Origin: Streptomyces harenosi
Lineage (GTDB): Bacteria; Actinomycetota; Actinomycetes; Streptomycetales; Streptomycetaceae
Assembly: GCF_011008945.1 (NCBI RefSeq)
Contig: NZ_WYCT01000041.1
Span: forward strand, 1 to 32,937
Direction: 5' to 3'
DNA length: 32,937 nucleotides
Shown one piece after another: positions 1 to 8,696 of the stretch. A model generated the notes under the pieces. It searched no databases, was not told the origin of the DNA, and was given only the letters and a program-made list of their open reading frames with translations. A program made the translations under genes and the position numbers. The stretch's first letter is position 1, and every line of letters starts with the position of its first letter.

Positions 1-19
1 AGATGTGTATAAGAGCCAG
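1..19. other. Residual Tn5/Nextera mosaic-end adapter at contig edge
   Basis: The first 19 bases match the Tn5 mosaic end used in Nextera libraries (AGATGTGTATAAGAGACAG) at 18 of 19 positions; only position 16 differs (c instead of a). The match begins at base 1 and ends where the reading frame of the adjacent regulator stops resembling its family. I infer untrimmed adapter with one sequencing error, not genomic sequence. Confidence 0.93.
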
Positions 20-921
20 GCCTTGAGGAAGGCGCGCCGCATGGCCTCGGGGGTGCCGTAGCCGCAGGCGCGGGAGATCTCCCCGACCCCGTCGGCGGTG
101 TCCTCCAGCAGGCGGCGGGCGTGTTCCAGCCGGACCCGGTCGACGTACCGGCCGGGTGTCGTGCCGGTCTCCGCGCGGAAGGCGCGAGCGAAGTGGCGGG
201 GCGAGAGGCGGGCGCGGGCGGCGAGGGCCTCGACGGTGAGGTCCGCGCCGGGATGCTCGGTGATCCACTGCTGGACGTCCCGCAGGGGCTCCCGCCGCGC
301 GGTCTGGGCGGCGAGCTGGGCGCTGAACTGGGCCTGGTTGCCGGGCCGTCGCAGGAACACCACCAGATGGCGGGCGACGGCCAGGGCGGTGTCCCGGCCC
401 AGGTCCTCCTCCACCAGGGCGAGGGCGAGGTCGATGCCGGCGGTGACACCGGCCGAGGTGGCGACGTGTCCGTCCCGCACATAGACCGGGTCGGGATCGA
501 CCTCGACGGCGGGGTGGTCGCGGGCCAGCTTGGCGCAGTACGCCCAGTGGGTCGTGGCCCGGCGCCCGTCCAGCAGGCCGGCCTCGGCGAGCAGGAGGGC
601 GCCGGTGCACACGGAGACCAGGCGGCCGGCGCCGGGCCCGTGGGCGCGCACCCAGTCGCGCAGGCGGGGGTCGGGACGGCGGGTGCCCTGGCCGCCGGGG
701 ACGAGGAGGGTGTGCGGGCGCGGCGTCGCGTCGAGGGGCCCGTCGGGCACGAGGGTGAGACCGCTGGAGCAGCGCACGGGAGCGCCGTCGAGGGAGGCGG
801 TGCGGATGCGGTAGGTCCCCGGGGCGTACGCCTCCGCCCCGGCGAAGACCTCCACGGGGCCGCTCACATCGAGGCTCTGCACCCCGTCGAAGAGGACGAC
901 GAGGACGGTGCGCTGCGTCAT
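20..921 (-). CDS. GlxA-family AraC-type transcriptional regulator, C-terminus cut by contig edge
   Basis: The minus-strand frame starts at ATG 921 and runs open to the adapter, giving about 300 residues. The N-terminal two thirds is a DJ-1/PfpI-like class I glutamine amidotransferase-fold domain: it opens with TQRTVLVVLFDGVQSLDVSGP and has a nucleophile-elbow-like stretch VSVCTGALLLAEAGLL near residues 103-116. The C-terminal part is an AraC helix-turn-helix domain (LTVEALAARARLSPRHFARA, then a second helix pair ending at AFLKA). GlxA proteins are usually about 320 residues, so roughly the last 20 are missing at the contig end. The DJ-1-like domain in these regulators is thought to sense ligands rather than catalyse. 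It is divergent from the SCO6745-type gene, with 126 bases between them. The target is unknown. Confidence 0.88.
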
Positions 922-1010
922 GCCCTCGATTCTTCGGCCGGCGCGGGACGGCCGCAATGACGAACAACCCACCTTTCCTGCCAGGGCCTCGCACGGGCCC
1001 GTCCGGTGGC

Positions 1011-1047
1011 CTGGAGGGCGTACCAAGCGGTTGGTAATCTGCCCGCC
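1011..1047 (+). promoter_or_regulatory. Probable leaderless promoter of the SCO6745-type gene
   Basis: TAATCT at 1035-1040 fits the actinobacterial -10 TANNNT. It ends 7 bases before ATG 1048, so transcription would start at or beside the A of the start codon. A weak -35 (CTGGAG, 1011-1016) lies 18 bases upstream. No Shine-Dalgarno sequence precedes the ATG, which agrees with a leaderless mRNA. Confidence 0.5.
1021..1036. promoter_or_regulatory. Palindromic operator candidate TACCAA-N4-TTGGTA
   Basis: The 16-base site TACCAAGCGGTTGGTA has perfect 6-bp arms around GCGG. It lies between the likely -35 and -10 of the downstream gene and overlaps the -10. This is where a TetR- or MarR-type repressor would bind. 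No TetR or MarR gene is adjacent, so the binder could be the encoded SCO6745-type protein, the neighbouring GlxA-type regulator or a distant factor. Confidence 0.5.
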
Positions 1048-1917
1048 ATGACGACTGCCGCCCTGGCGCCGCACGCCGGCCGCCGCTGCCACAACGCGCT
1101 CAACACCCTGCACGCGACGCACTACTTCTCGCCCGACCTGGGGCGGGAGCTGGGCGCGGTCGGGATCTCCGACCCCCGGGCCGGCAACTTCGCGGTGCGC
1201 GCGGCGGCGCTCGGCCCGGTCGGGGCCGGTGCGGTGACGGCGGCGTTCTACGGCTACAACCACGAGCTCGTGGCCCGGCACGTGCCCGCGGTGTGGCGCA
1301 GCGCGGCTCCGGAGCAGGTGCTCGCGGCCCGCCTGCGCGCCGTCGACGCCACCCTGCGCCGCCTGCTGGGCGAGGAGGCCGTGGCCTGCGCGGAGATGGC
1401 GGAGGCCGCGCGGCTGGCGCTGCGGGCCGCCGAGGGCTGCGCGCGCCCCGGCCGGCCGCTGTACTCCGCCCACGCCGACCTGCCCGTCCCCGAGGAGCCG
1501 CACCTCGCGCTCTGGCACGCCGCGACCCTGCTGCGCGAGCACCGGGGCGACGGGCACCTCGCCGTGCTGATGGCCGCGGAGCTGGACGGCCTGGAGGCGA
1601 CGGTGACCCACACCGCGACCGGCCAGGGTCTGGCCCCCAAGTGGGTGTTCACCACCCGGGGCTGGACGCCCCAGGACTGGGACGCGGCGGTGGCCCGGCT
1701 GCGGGAGCGCGGTCTGCTCGACGGCGCCGGGGAGCTGACCGGGCGCGGGGTGGCGCTGCGGGAGGAGATCGAGCGGGAGACGGACCAGCTCGACGCCGCC
1801 CCCTACGCGTTCCTGGGCGCCGAGGGTGTGGCGCGCCTGACCGAGCTCGCGGCCGGGTTCGCGCGCACCGCGGCCGCCGCCGGCGCCTTCCCCGCGGACC
1901 TGCGCGGCAAGGGCTGA
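1048..1917 (+). CDS. SCO6745 family protein (SalK-like winged-helix fold)
   Basis: The product has 289 residues from ATG 1048; an upstream in-frame codon at 1006 would sit before the promoter and operator and is rejected. The N-terminus (HNALNTLHATHYFSPDL, then a Gly/Ala-rich stretch and FYGYNHELV) and overall length match the actinobacterial SCO6745/SalK family. Members are often annotated as MarR-like or salicylate-hydroxylase-like proteins, but no firm biochemical role is known to me. The C-terminal half (ARLRERGLLDGAGELTGRGV) looks like a winged helix with a beta-hairpin wing, suggesting a DNA- or ligand-binding fold. No signal peptide or membrane segment is visible. The gene appears monocistronic. 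Function is unassigned; the family call is fairly secure. Confidence 0.75.
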   Translation: MTTAALAPHAGRRCHNALNTLHATHYFSPDLGRELGAVGISDPRAGNFAVRAAALGPVGAGAVTAAFYGYNHELVARHVPAVWRSAAPEQVLAARLRAVDATLRRLLGEEAVACAEMAEAARLALRAAEGCARPGRPLYSAHADLPVPEEPHLALWHAATLLREHRGDGHLAVLMAAELDGLEATVTHTATGQGLAPKWVFTTRGWTPQDWDAAVARLRERGLLDGAGELTGRGVALREEIERETDQLDAAPYAFLGAEGVARLTELAAGFARTAAAAGAFPADLRGKG

Positions 1918-2047
1918 CCCGGCGCGGGGGCGCGACGGGGCGGGAGGTACGGGGCTTGGGGCCGGAGCGGGGGCATGCACGGCCCGCAACGCGGTACCCG
2001 TACTGTCATGCCGGCCGGAGCGGCCGGGAGACGAGAGGGAGGTTCCC

Positions 2048-2179
2048 GTGTTCCGTGCCATCGCAGACGTGCTGCGCCAGATCGGCGGCGCCATCGCCAC
2101 CGTCGTGACGCTGCCCTTCCGGGCCCTGGCCCGGCTCTTCGGCGGAGCGTCGTCCACCACCCGCAGCCGCCGGGCCTGA
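2048..2179 (+). CDS. LPFR motif small protein
   Basis: This is a 43-residue protein with a GTG start preceded by a good Shine-Dalgarno AGGGAGG (2036-2042, 5-base spacing). It reads VFRAIADVLRQIGGAIATVV, then TLPFRALARLFGGAS and a basic tail. The TLPFRALARLFGG core defines the small LPFR-motif family that is widespread in Streptomyces. The N-terminal half is an amphipathic to hydrophobic helix and the C-terminus is Arg-rich, so association with the membrane face is plausible. Function is unknown. A possible -10 (TACTGT, 2001-2006) lies upstream. It precedes tex by 100 bases on the same strand. Confidence 0.85.
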   Translation: MFRAIADVLRQIGGAIATVVTLPFRALARLFGGASSTTRSRRA

Positions 2180-2279
2180 TTCCGGGACCGGGACCCGCCG
2201 GGCGCCGCCCTGATCCCCCGTTGCCGGTGCCGCCTGCCACAATTGCCGCGCAACCTCAGTGAGAAGGCGGTACGGGATC

Positions 2280-4661
2280 GTGACGACACCCGGGTCCAGC
2301 GGGTCCAGCGGATCCAGCGCGGCAGGGACCATCGAAGGCAGGATCGCCGAGGAACTCGGCGTACGGGAGCGGCAGGTGAAGGCCGCCGTGGAGCTGCTCG
2401 ACGGCGGTTCGACGGTGCCCTTCATCGCCCGCTACCGCAAGGAAGCGACCGAGATGCTCGACGACGCGCAACTGCGCACGATCGAGGAGCGGCTGCGCTA
2501 CCTGCGGGAGCTGGAGGACCGCCGGACGGCGATCCTGGAGTCGGTGCGCGAGCAGGGCAAGCTCACCGGCGAGCTGGAGGCCGCCATCCGGGGCGCCGAG
2601 ACCAAGGCGCGCCTGGAGGACATCTACCTGCCCTACAAGCCGAAGCGGCGCACCAAGGCGCAGATCGCACGCGAGGCGGGCCTGGAGCCGCTGGCCGAGG
2701 GGCTGCTCGCCGATCCGTCGGCCGAGCCCCTGTCCGCGGCCGCGGCGTTCGTCGACGCCGGCAAGGGCGTGGCCGATCCGCAGGCGGCCCTGGAGGGGGC
2801 CCGGGCGATCCTCACCGAGCGGTTCTCCGAGGACGCCGACCTGATCGGCGAGTTGCGCGAGCGGATGTGGGTGCGCGGGCGGCTGAGGGCCAAGGTGCGG
2901 GAGGGCAAGGAGGAGGCGGGCGCCAAGTTCGCCGACTACTTCGACTTCTCCGAGTCGTTCACCGCGCTGCCCTCGCACCGGGTGCTGGCCATGCTGCGCG
3001 GCGAGAAGGAGGAGGTGCTCGACCTCGTCCTGGAGCCCGAGGACCCGGCCGAGGCCGCCACGGGCCGCTCGTCGTACGAGACGATCATCGCCAGCCGGTT
3101 CGGGATCGCCGACCGCGGGCGCCCCGCCGACAAGTGGCTGGCCGACACCGTCCGCTGGGCCTGGCGCACCCGCGTCCTGGTCCACCTCGGCATCGACATC
3201 CGGCTGCGGCTGCGCACCGCCGCCGAGGACGAGGCCGTCAAGGTGTTCGCCGCCAATCTGCGTGACCTGCTGCTGGCCGCCCCGGCCGGGACCCGCGCGA
3301 CGATCGGCCTCGACCCCGGTTTCCGTACGGGTGTGAAGGTCGCCGTGGTCGACGGGACCGGCAAGGTGGTGGCGACGGACGTCATCCACCCGCACGTCCC
3401 GGCCAACAAGTGGGACGAGGCGATCGCGAAGCTGGCGCGGCTGGCGAAGGAGCACGCGGTCGAGCTGGTCGCGATCGGCAACGGCACCGCCTCCCGCGAG
3501 ACGGACAAGCTCGCCGGGGAGCTCATCGCCAGGCACCCGGAGCTGAAGCTGACCAAGGTGATGGTCTCCGAGGCCGGGGCCTCCGTGTACTCCGCCTCCG
3601 CCTTCGCCTCGCAGGAGCTGCCGGAGCTGGACGTGTCGCTGCGCGGCGCGGTGTCGATCGCCCGCCGGCTCCAGGACCCGCTGGCGGAGCTGGTGAAGAT
3701 CGACCCGAAGTCGATCGGGGTCGGCCAGTACCAGCACGATCTGTCCGAGGTGAAGCTGTCGCGGTCGCTGGACGCGGTGGTCGAGGACTGTGTGAACGGC
3801 GTGGGTGTCGACGTCAACACCGCCTCCGCCCCGCTGCTGGCGCGGGTCTCCGGCATCAGCGCGGGCCTCGCGGAGAACATCGTGGCGCACCGGGACGCCA
3901 ACGGGCCCTTCCGTTCCCGCTCGCAGCTCAAGAAGGTGCCCCGGCTGGGCCCGAAGGCGTTCGAGCAGTGCGCGGGCTTCCTGCGCATCCGCGGCGGAGA
4001 CGATCCGCTGGACGCCTCCAGCGTGCACCCCGAGGCGTACCCGGTGGTGCGGCGCATGGTGAAGACCACCGGGCAGGAGGTCGCCGCGCTCATCGGCAAC
4101 ACGGGCGTGCTGCGGTCGCTGCGCCCGCAGGACTACGTGGACGAGACGTTCGGCCTGCCGACCGTCACCGACATCCTCAAGGAGCTGGAGAAGCCCGGGC
4201 GCGACCCGCGGCCCGCGTTCCGGACGGCCACCTTCAGGGACGGCGTGGAGAAGATCTCCGACCTGTCCGCCGGGATGGTCCTGGAGGGCGTCGTGACCAA
4301 CGTGGCGGCCTTCGGGGCGTTCGTGGACGTCGGCGTGCACCAGGACGGCCTGGTCCACGTCTCGGCGATGTCGAAAACGTTCGTGAAGGACCCGCGGGAC
4401 GTGGTCAAGCCCGGGGACATCGTGAAGGTGAAGGTCCTCGACGTCGACATCCCGCGCAAGCGGATCTCGCTGACGCTGCGGCTGGACGACGAGGCGGCCC
4501 CGCAGGGGCAGCAGCGCGAGCGCGGCGGCCGGCCCCCGCAGCAGCGGCAACGGCAGCAGCGCCAGGGCCAGGGGCGTTCCGGGAACCAGCCCCGGCAGGG
4601 CCAGGCGGCGGCCGCCAACAGCGCGATGGCCGACGCACTGCGCAGGGCCGGGCTGGCCTAG
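2280..4661 (+). CDS. tex: Tex, S1-domain RNA-binding transcription accessory protein
   Basis: The 793-residue length is normal for Tex. I chose GTG 2280 because AAGGCGG (2264-2270) lies 9 bases upstream; GTG 2259 would add seven Arg-rich residues with no ribosome site. Domains in order: N-terminal helical Tex core (about 20-300); YqgF/RNase H-like domain starting at [19 protein letters not shown] (about 340); helix-hairpin-helix pair around [20 protein letters not shown] (about 505-570); and an S1 domain around [20 protein letters not shown] (about 665-735). Tex is a conserved cytoplasmic nucleic-acid-binding factor linked to transcription. The last 60 or so residues are a Gln/Arg/Gly-rich, probably disordered tail before a short conserved end ([11 protein letters not shown]). 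It appears monocistronic. Confidence 0.96.
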   Translation: MTTPGSSGSSGSSAAGTIEGRIAEELGVRERQVKAAVELLDGGSTVPFIARYRKEATEMLDDAQLRTIEERLRYLRELEDRRTAILESVREQGKLTGELEAAIRGAETKARLEDIYLPYKPKRRTKAQIAREAGLEPLAEGLLADPSAEPLSAAAAFVDAGKGVADPQAALEGARAILTERFSEDADLIGELRERMWVRGRLRAKVREGKEEAGAKFADYFDFSESFTALPSHRVLAMLRGEKEEVLDLVLEPEDPAEAATGRSSYETIIASRFGIADRGRPADKWLADTVRWAWRTRVLVHLGIDIRLRLRTAAEDEAVKVFAANLRDLLLAAPAGTRATIGLDPGFRTGVKVAVVDGTGKVVATDVIHPHVPANKWDEAIAKLARLAKEHAVELVAIGNGTASRETDKLAGELIARHPELKLTKVMVSEAGASVYSASAFASQELPELDVSLRGAVSIARRLQDPLAELVKIDPKSIGVGQYQHDLSEVKLSRSLDAVVEDCVNGVGVDVNTASAPLLARVSGISAGLAENIVAHRDANGPFRSRSQLKKVPRLGPKAFEQCAGFLRIRGGDDPLDASSVHPEAYPVVRRMVKTTGQEVAALIGNTGVLRSLRPQDYVDETFGLPTVTDILKELEKPGRDPRPAFRTATFRDGVEKISDLSAGMVLEGVVTNVAAFGAFVDVGVHQDGLVHVSAMSKTFVKDPRDVVKPGDIVKVKVLDVDIPRKRISLTLRLDDEAAPQGQQRERGGRPPQQRQRQQRQGQGRSGNQPRQGQAAAANSAMADALRRAGLA

Positions 4662-5041
4662 GGGCGCGCCCGGCGGCGCGTCGGCCGCCCCTCGCGGCCC
4701 TCGCGCCACTCGCGCCTCTCCCGCGCCGCCGACGCGCGCGGCGGCGTCCCCACCGACGTACCGCTCCCCCCCGCCCCGTGCCGCCGGCACGGGGCGGGCC
4801 CGTGTCGGGACCCCGCGGACACCCGGCCGCCGGGGCCGCCCCGCCCCCCGCGACCGGTTTCCGGCCGGTGGCCGGGCGGCGGGGCGGGCACCGGCCCGGC
4901 ATCGATCCCCAGGACGGGCCCGCCGCAGCGCCCGTGCCGTGCCGGGCGAGCGGCCCGGGCAGACCGCCCGGGCGGCCGTGGTCGCCCCCGCACCGGCCGT
5001 AGACGCAGGTAACGAGTTGGTTGCCGGGAAGACGCCTCCCC
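4662..5041. other. Non-coding gap between tex and the csn-like promoter
   Basis: Apart from the hairpin at 4770-4798, this stretch is low-complexity GC-rich DNA with several short inverted repeats. The open frames crossing it are antisense or shifted, start without ribosome sites and resemble no family. I see no gene here. Confidence 0.6.
4770..4798 (+). terminator. Hairpin downstream of tex
   Basis: A perfect 13-bp stem (CCCGCCCCGTGCC / GGCACGGGGCGGG) closes a 3-base loop GCC, about 110 bases after the tex stop. There is no U-tract, as is usual in Streptomyces. It is probably the intrinsic terminator or 3' end stabiliser of tex. Confidence 0.6.
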
Positions 5042-5070
5042 TTGACGCCCCCTTCGACGGGCCGTACGTT
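5042..5070 (+). promoter_or_regulatory. Consensus-type promoter of the csn-like operon
   Basis: TTGACG (5042-5047) and TACGTT (5065-5070) are separated by exactly 17 bases. This closely resembles a housekeeping HrdB-type promoter. The predicted start, near 5077, falls at the left edge of the palindromic operator, as expected for repression by the operon's own ROK protein. Confidence 0.75.
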
Positions 5071-5076
5071 CCTTCC

Positions 5077-5103
5077 AACTGATAGGAAACCTTCCTAACA
5101 GTT
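5077..5103. promoter_or_regulatory. ROK/CsnR-type palindromic operator
   Basis: This is a 27-base inverted repeat with 12-base arms AACTGATAGGAA and TTCCTAACAGTT around ACC, with one mismatched arm position. The core TAGGAA-N3-TTCCTA resembles operators recognised by ROK-family repressors in Streptomyces, and as I recall the CsnR box upstream of chitosanase genes. It lies immediately after the -10 over the predicted start site, so repressor bound here would block the operon. A half-site-like AACTTTCC also occurs near 6365, in the gap after the ROK gene. Confidence 0.7.
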
Positions 5104-5183
5104 GCAATCACAACGGTGTGACCGGCGCTCCCCGCTCCCGGACGGACAGGGCCGGAGGCGCCGGCGGGCGAGGAGGCAGGTCC

Positions 5184-6356
5184 ATGGCCGGTACGGCGGG
5201 TTTCCCCGGCACCCCGAGCGTGCTGCGCGTCATGAACGACCGCGCCGCGCTCGACCTGCTCGTCGCCCACGGACCGCTCACCCGCACCCGGATCGGTGAG
5301 CTGACCGGCCTGTCCAAGCCGACGACCTCGCAGATCCTGGGCCGTCTGGAGGCCGCGGGACTGGTGCGCACCACCGGCAGCCAGACCGGCCGCCCCGGCC
5401 CCAACGCGCTCCTGTACGAGATCCGCCCCGACGCCGGCCACGTCGCCGCCCTGTCCGCCGACCCGACCGGCATCACCGCCGTCGTCGCCGACATCACCGG
5501 CGCCGAGCGCGGCCGCTGCCGCATCGAGGCCGACGCCGTCGCCGAGGACGTGCGCCACCGCACCGCCCAGCTGGTCGCCGAGGCCACCGGCGGCGCCCTG
5601 CGGCAGGCGGGGCTCGGCCCGGACGACCTGACCGCCACCGTCATCGGCACCCCCGGTGCCATCGACCCGCGCACCGGCCGGCTGCGCTACGCCCCGCACC
5701 TGCCGGGGTGGCATTCGCGCGCCCTGCGCACCGAGCTGGCACAGGTGCTCGGCACCCCCGTCTCCATCGAGAACGACGTCAACCTCGCCGCGATCGCCGA
5801 GCAGCACCAGGGTGCCGCCCAGGACCACGACGACTTCGTCCTCGCCTACGTCGACGAGGGCGTCGGCGCCGCCATCGTGCTCGGCGGCACGCTGCTGCGC
5901 GGCGCCACCGGCGGTGCCGGCGAGATCGGCTACATGCCGCTGCCCGGCGCCCCGCTGGCCCGCGGCGGGGCCGACGTCATCGCCCGCGAGGACGCCGGGG
6001 GCGGCTTCCAGAGCCTGGTCGCCGCCTCGGCGGTCCGCCGGCTGGCCGGCACCGAGGACCTGGCCGGGGCGCTGGCCGACGCCGCCGTGCTCGACGAGGT
6101 GGCCCGGCGCCTGGCCACCGGACTCGCCGCCGTGGTCGCCGTCGTCGACCCCGAACTCGTCGTCCTGTCCGGGCAGGTCGCCCAGGCCGGCGGCGACGCC
6201 CTGCGCGCCCGGGTGGAGGAGGAGCTCACCGGGCTCGCCCTGCCCCGGCCGCTGCTGCGCATCAGCGACCTGGAGGGCGACCCCATCCTCACCGGCGCGC
6301 TGCGCACCGCCCTCACCCAGGCCCGCGACACCGTGTTCGACACGAGCAACGCCTGA
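5184..6356 (+). CDS. csnR: ROK-family transcriptional repressor (CsnR-like)
   Basis: The product has 390 residues from ATG 5184, which follows a clear GGAGG with about 8 bases between; the longer frame to 5118 would add an Arg/Gly-rich leader. The N-terminal winged helix-turn-helix (TRIGELTGLSKPTTSQILGR, about 35-60) is followed by a ROK domain with VIGTPGAIDP, IENDVN (E196-D198) and GATGGAGEIGY. The zinc motif CxCGxxGC of ROK sugar kinases is absent and the first phosphate loop is degenerate (SADPTG), so it should act as a sensor-repressor rather than a kinase. It heads the sugar operon behind its own operator, implying autoregulation and release by an amino-sugar ligand. The csnR symbol rests on gene order and operator; the ROK call itself is secure. 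Confidence 0.85.
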   Translation: MAGTAGFPGTPSVLRVMNDRAALDLLVAHGPLTRTRIGELTGLSKPTTSQILGRLEAAGLVRTTGSQTGRPGPNALLYEIRPDAGHVAALSADPTGITAVVADITGAERGRCRIEADAVAEDVRHRTAQLVAEATGGALRQAGLGPDDLTATVIGTPGAIDPRTGRLRYAPHLPGWHSRALRTELAQVLGTPVSIENDVNLAAIAEQHQGAAQDHDDFVLAYVDEGVGAAIVLGGTLLRGATGGAGEIGYMPLPGAPLARGGADVIAREDAGGGFQSLVAASAVRRLAGTEDLAGALADAAVLDEVARRLATGLAAVVAVVDPELVVLSGQVAQAGGDALRARVEEELTGLALPRPLLRISDLEGDPILTGALRTALTQARDTVFDTSNA

Positions 6357-6408
6357 CGCCCGAGAACTTTCCTCCCCCCGATCCCCGTACACGTAAAGGA
6401 CGTTCGCC

Positions 6409-7746
6409 ATGCCGCGATGGCGTATACCCCTGCGCGCGCCCGTGGCGCTCGCCGCGGCCGGACTGCTGCTCGCCGGCTGCGCCAATCCGAGCACCGGCAG
6501 CGCCGAGGACGACCCGGCCGCGCCTGTCACCCTGAAGTTCTGGCACGGCTGGTCGGCGCCCGGCGAGGTGAAGGCGATCAACGACTCGATCGCCCGCTTC
6601 GAGAAGCTGCACCCGAACATCGAGGTGCGGGCCACCGGGAACGTCAGCGACGCCACCACCAACCAGGCCCTGCGGGCCGGCGGTGACGAGGCACCCGACG
6701 TCGTCTCGTCCTTCACCACCCACAACGTCGGCCAGTACTGCGACTCCGGGATGTGGGTCGACCTCGACCCCTTCATGCGCAAGACCGGCCTGGACAAGGA
6801 GAAGGTCTTCCCCCGGTCCCTGCTGGACTACACGAGTTACCGGGGCAACCAGTGCGCGCTGCCGCTGCTCGCGGACGCGTTCGGCATGTACTACAACAAG
6901 GACGCCTTCGAGGAGGCGGGCATCTCCCGCCCGCCGCGCACCATGTCCGAGTTGACCGCCGCGGCCAGGAAGCTCACCGTCCGCAGCGGGGACTCCTACG
7001 AGCGGGTCGGGTTCATGCCCAACTTCCGGCTCTACCAGAACAGCCCCGACCGGCTGTTCGCGCAGTGGGGCCCGGCCTACTTCGACGAGGACGGGCACGC
7101 GCGGCTCGCCGAGGAGCCGGCCGCCTACGACTTCTTCGAGACGGTGAAGGAGCTCAGGGACGCCCAGGGCGGGTACGACGCCCTGGAGAGGTTCCGCACC
7201 TCGTTCGGCGACGAGATGTCGAACCAGAACGCCTTCCTGACCGGGAAACTGGCGATGCACCTCGACGGCGAGTGGCGCGGGCTGATGCTGGACGAGGCCG
7301 GGGCCGGCTTCGACTGGGGCGTCGCCCCGCTGCCCGTCCCCGACGACCAGGCCGAGACGTACGGGCGCGGCTACCTCACCGGCACCGTCGTCGGCATCGC
7401 GCACAGCAGCAGGCACCAGAACGCCGCCTGGGAGCTGGTGCGGTTCCTGACCGCGGACACCGACCAGGTCGTCGCCTTCGCCAACGCCATCCACAACGTG
7501 CCGTCCACGTACGCGGCCCTGGAGTCGCCGGAGCTGGACGCCGATCCGGCCTTCCGCACCTTCCTGGGCATCGCGCGGAACAAGTACAGCCGGGCACTGC
7601 CGCCCTCCACCAACGGCGGCATGTACATCGTGCAGCTGCAGGACTTCGCGTACAGCCAGGAGGCGGGTGAGGTCCCGGATCTGCGCAAGGGCCTGCGCCG
7701 CCTCGACGAACTCATCGACGCCGACACCCTGCAGTCGCAGAACTGA
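6409..7746 (+). CDS. csnE: ABC transporter sugar-binding lipoprotein (CsnE-like)
   Basis: This is a 445-residue extracellular solute-binding protein of the MalE-like family 1. The signal peptide ends in a lipobox LLAGC with the lipidated Cys at residue 24, followed by a short Ser/Gly linker and TLKFWHGWSAPGEVKAINDS, typical of the mature start of oligosaccharide-binding proteins. Conserved features include GMYYNKDAFEEAGI and the C-terminal PSTNGGMYI region. AAAGGA lies a few bases before the ATG. It should bind the imported oligosaccharide outside the membrane and pass it to the two permeases downstream. If this is the csn operon, the ligand is a chitosan or glucosamine oligosaccharide; the sequence alone does not fix the ligand. 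Confidence 0.87.
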   Translation: MPRWRIPLRAPVALAAAGLLLAGCANPSTGSAEDDPAAPVTLKFWHGWSAPGEVKAINDSIARFEKLHPNIEVRATGNVSDATTNQALRAGGDEAPDVVSSFTTHNVGQYCDSGMWVDLDPFMRKTGLDKEKVFPRSLLDYTSYRGNQCALPLLADAFGMYYNKDAFEEAGISRPPRTMSELTAAARKLTVRSGDSYERVGFMPNFRLYQNSPDRLFAQWGPAYFDEDGHARLAEEPAAYDFFETVKELRDAQGGYDALERFRTSFGDEMSNQNAFLTGKLAMHLDGEWRGLMLDEAGAGFDWGVAPLPVPDDQAETYGRGYLTGTVVGIAHSSRHQNAAWELVRFLTADTDQVVAFANAIHNVPSTYAALESPELDADPAFRTFLGIARNKYSRALPPSTNGGMYIVQLQDFAYSQEAGEVPDLRKGLRRLDELIDADTLQSQN

Positions 7747-7755
7747 GGAGCGCGC

Positions 7756-8691
7756 ATGGCACTCACCCTCTCCAGCCCCGCGCGCCGCAGACTGCGCACG
7801 CTGGGCTTCCTCTCCCCCTGGCTGATCGGGTTCAGCGTCTTCTTCGCCTATCCGCTGATCGCCACGGTCTACTTCTCGTTCATGCACTACAACCAGATCA
7901 AGGCGCCCACCTTCGTGGGGCTGCGGAACTGGAAGTACGTGTTCCAGGACATGCCGCTGTTCGGGCCCGCGCTGTGGAACACCCTGTGGCTGGTCGTGGT
8001 GATGGTGGCCCTGCGCGTGGTCTTCGGACTGTCGCTCGGGCTGCTGGTGACCAAAATCAAATCGGGGGTGGGCTTCTTCCGCACCGCCTTCTACCTGCCG
8101 TACCTGGCACCGCCGGTGGCCGCGACGGTCGCCTTCGTCTTCCTGCTGAACCCCGCCGCCGGGCCGGTGAACGAGGTTCTCTCCCACCTCGGCATCACCG
8201 GCCCCAACTGGTTCAACGACCCCTCGTGGGCCAAGCCGTCCCTGGTGATGCTCTCGCTGTGGGGCATCGGCGACCTCATGGTCGTCTTCATGGCCGCGCT
8301 GCTGGACGTGCCGAAGGAGCAGTACGAGGCGGCGGAGCTCGACGGCGCCGGCGCCTGGGCCCGGTTCCGGTACGTGACCTGGCCGTCCATCACGCCGATC
8401 GTGATGTTCGCCGTCGTCACCGGCGTGGTGCAGACCATGCAGTACTACACGCAGGCCCTGGTCGCCGGGAAGATCGCCTCCGGCGTCTCCATCGGCCCCG
8501 GCTCGGTCATCCAGCCCGGCTACCCGGACCACTCGACCCTCACGGTCCCCCAGCTCGTCTACTCGATGGGCTTCCAGAACTTCAACACCGGCGCGGCGTG
8601 CGTCCTCTCGCTCGTCCTGTTCGCCATCGCCATGGCCGTGACCATGCTGCTCATGCGCAAGCGCTCGGGCCTGCTCGCGGCGGAGGACTGA
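7756..8691 (+). CDS. csnF: Sugar ABC transporter permease, MalF/UgpA type (CsnF-like)
   Basis: The product has 311 residues and about six transmembrane segments, starting at LGFLSPWLIGFSVFFAYPLI. The cytoplasmic EAA loop that contacts the ATPase is clear (EQYEAAELDGAGAWARFRYV, about 195-215). A GAGGAG ribosome site overlaps the end of the upstream gene and the spacing is 9 bases, so translation is probably coupled. No ATP-binding subunit is present in the operon. In Streptomyces, transporters of this class are generally energised by the shared ATPase MsiK encoded elsewhere, and I infer the same here. Confidence 0.9.
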   Translation: MALTLSSPARRRLRTLGFLSPWLIGFSVFFAYPLIATVYFSFMHYNQIKAPTFVGLRNWKYVFQDMPLFGPALWNTLWLVVVMVALRVVFGLSLGLLVTKIKSGVGFFRTAFYLPYLAPPVAATVAFVFLLNPAAGPVNEVLSHLGITGPNWFNDPSWAKPSLVMLSLWGIGDLMVVFMAALLDVPKEQYEAAELDGAGAWARFRYVTWPSITPIVMFAVVTGVVQTMQYYTQALVAGKIASGVSIGPGSVIQPGYPDHSTLTVPQLVYSMGFQNFNTGAACVLSLVLFAIAMAVTMLLMRKRSGLLAAED

Positions 8692-8696
8692 CCGAC

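Noticed and set aside
121..960. Long plus-strand frame opposite the GlxA-type regulator
   Set aside because: It is the antisense shadow of the regulator. Its Gly/Ala-rich composition matches no family, while the minus strand gives a complete DJ-1 plus AraC architecture.
2256..6797. 1513-codon minus-strand open frame
   Set aside because: It runs antisense to tex, the ROK gene and the lipoprotein gene. High-GC DNA rarely produces stop codons, and the translation is low-complexity with no domain.
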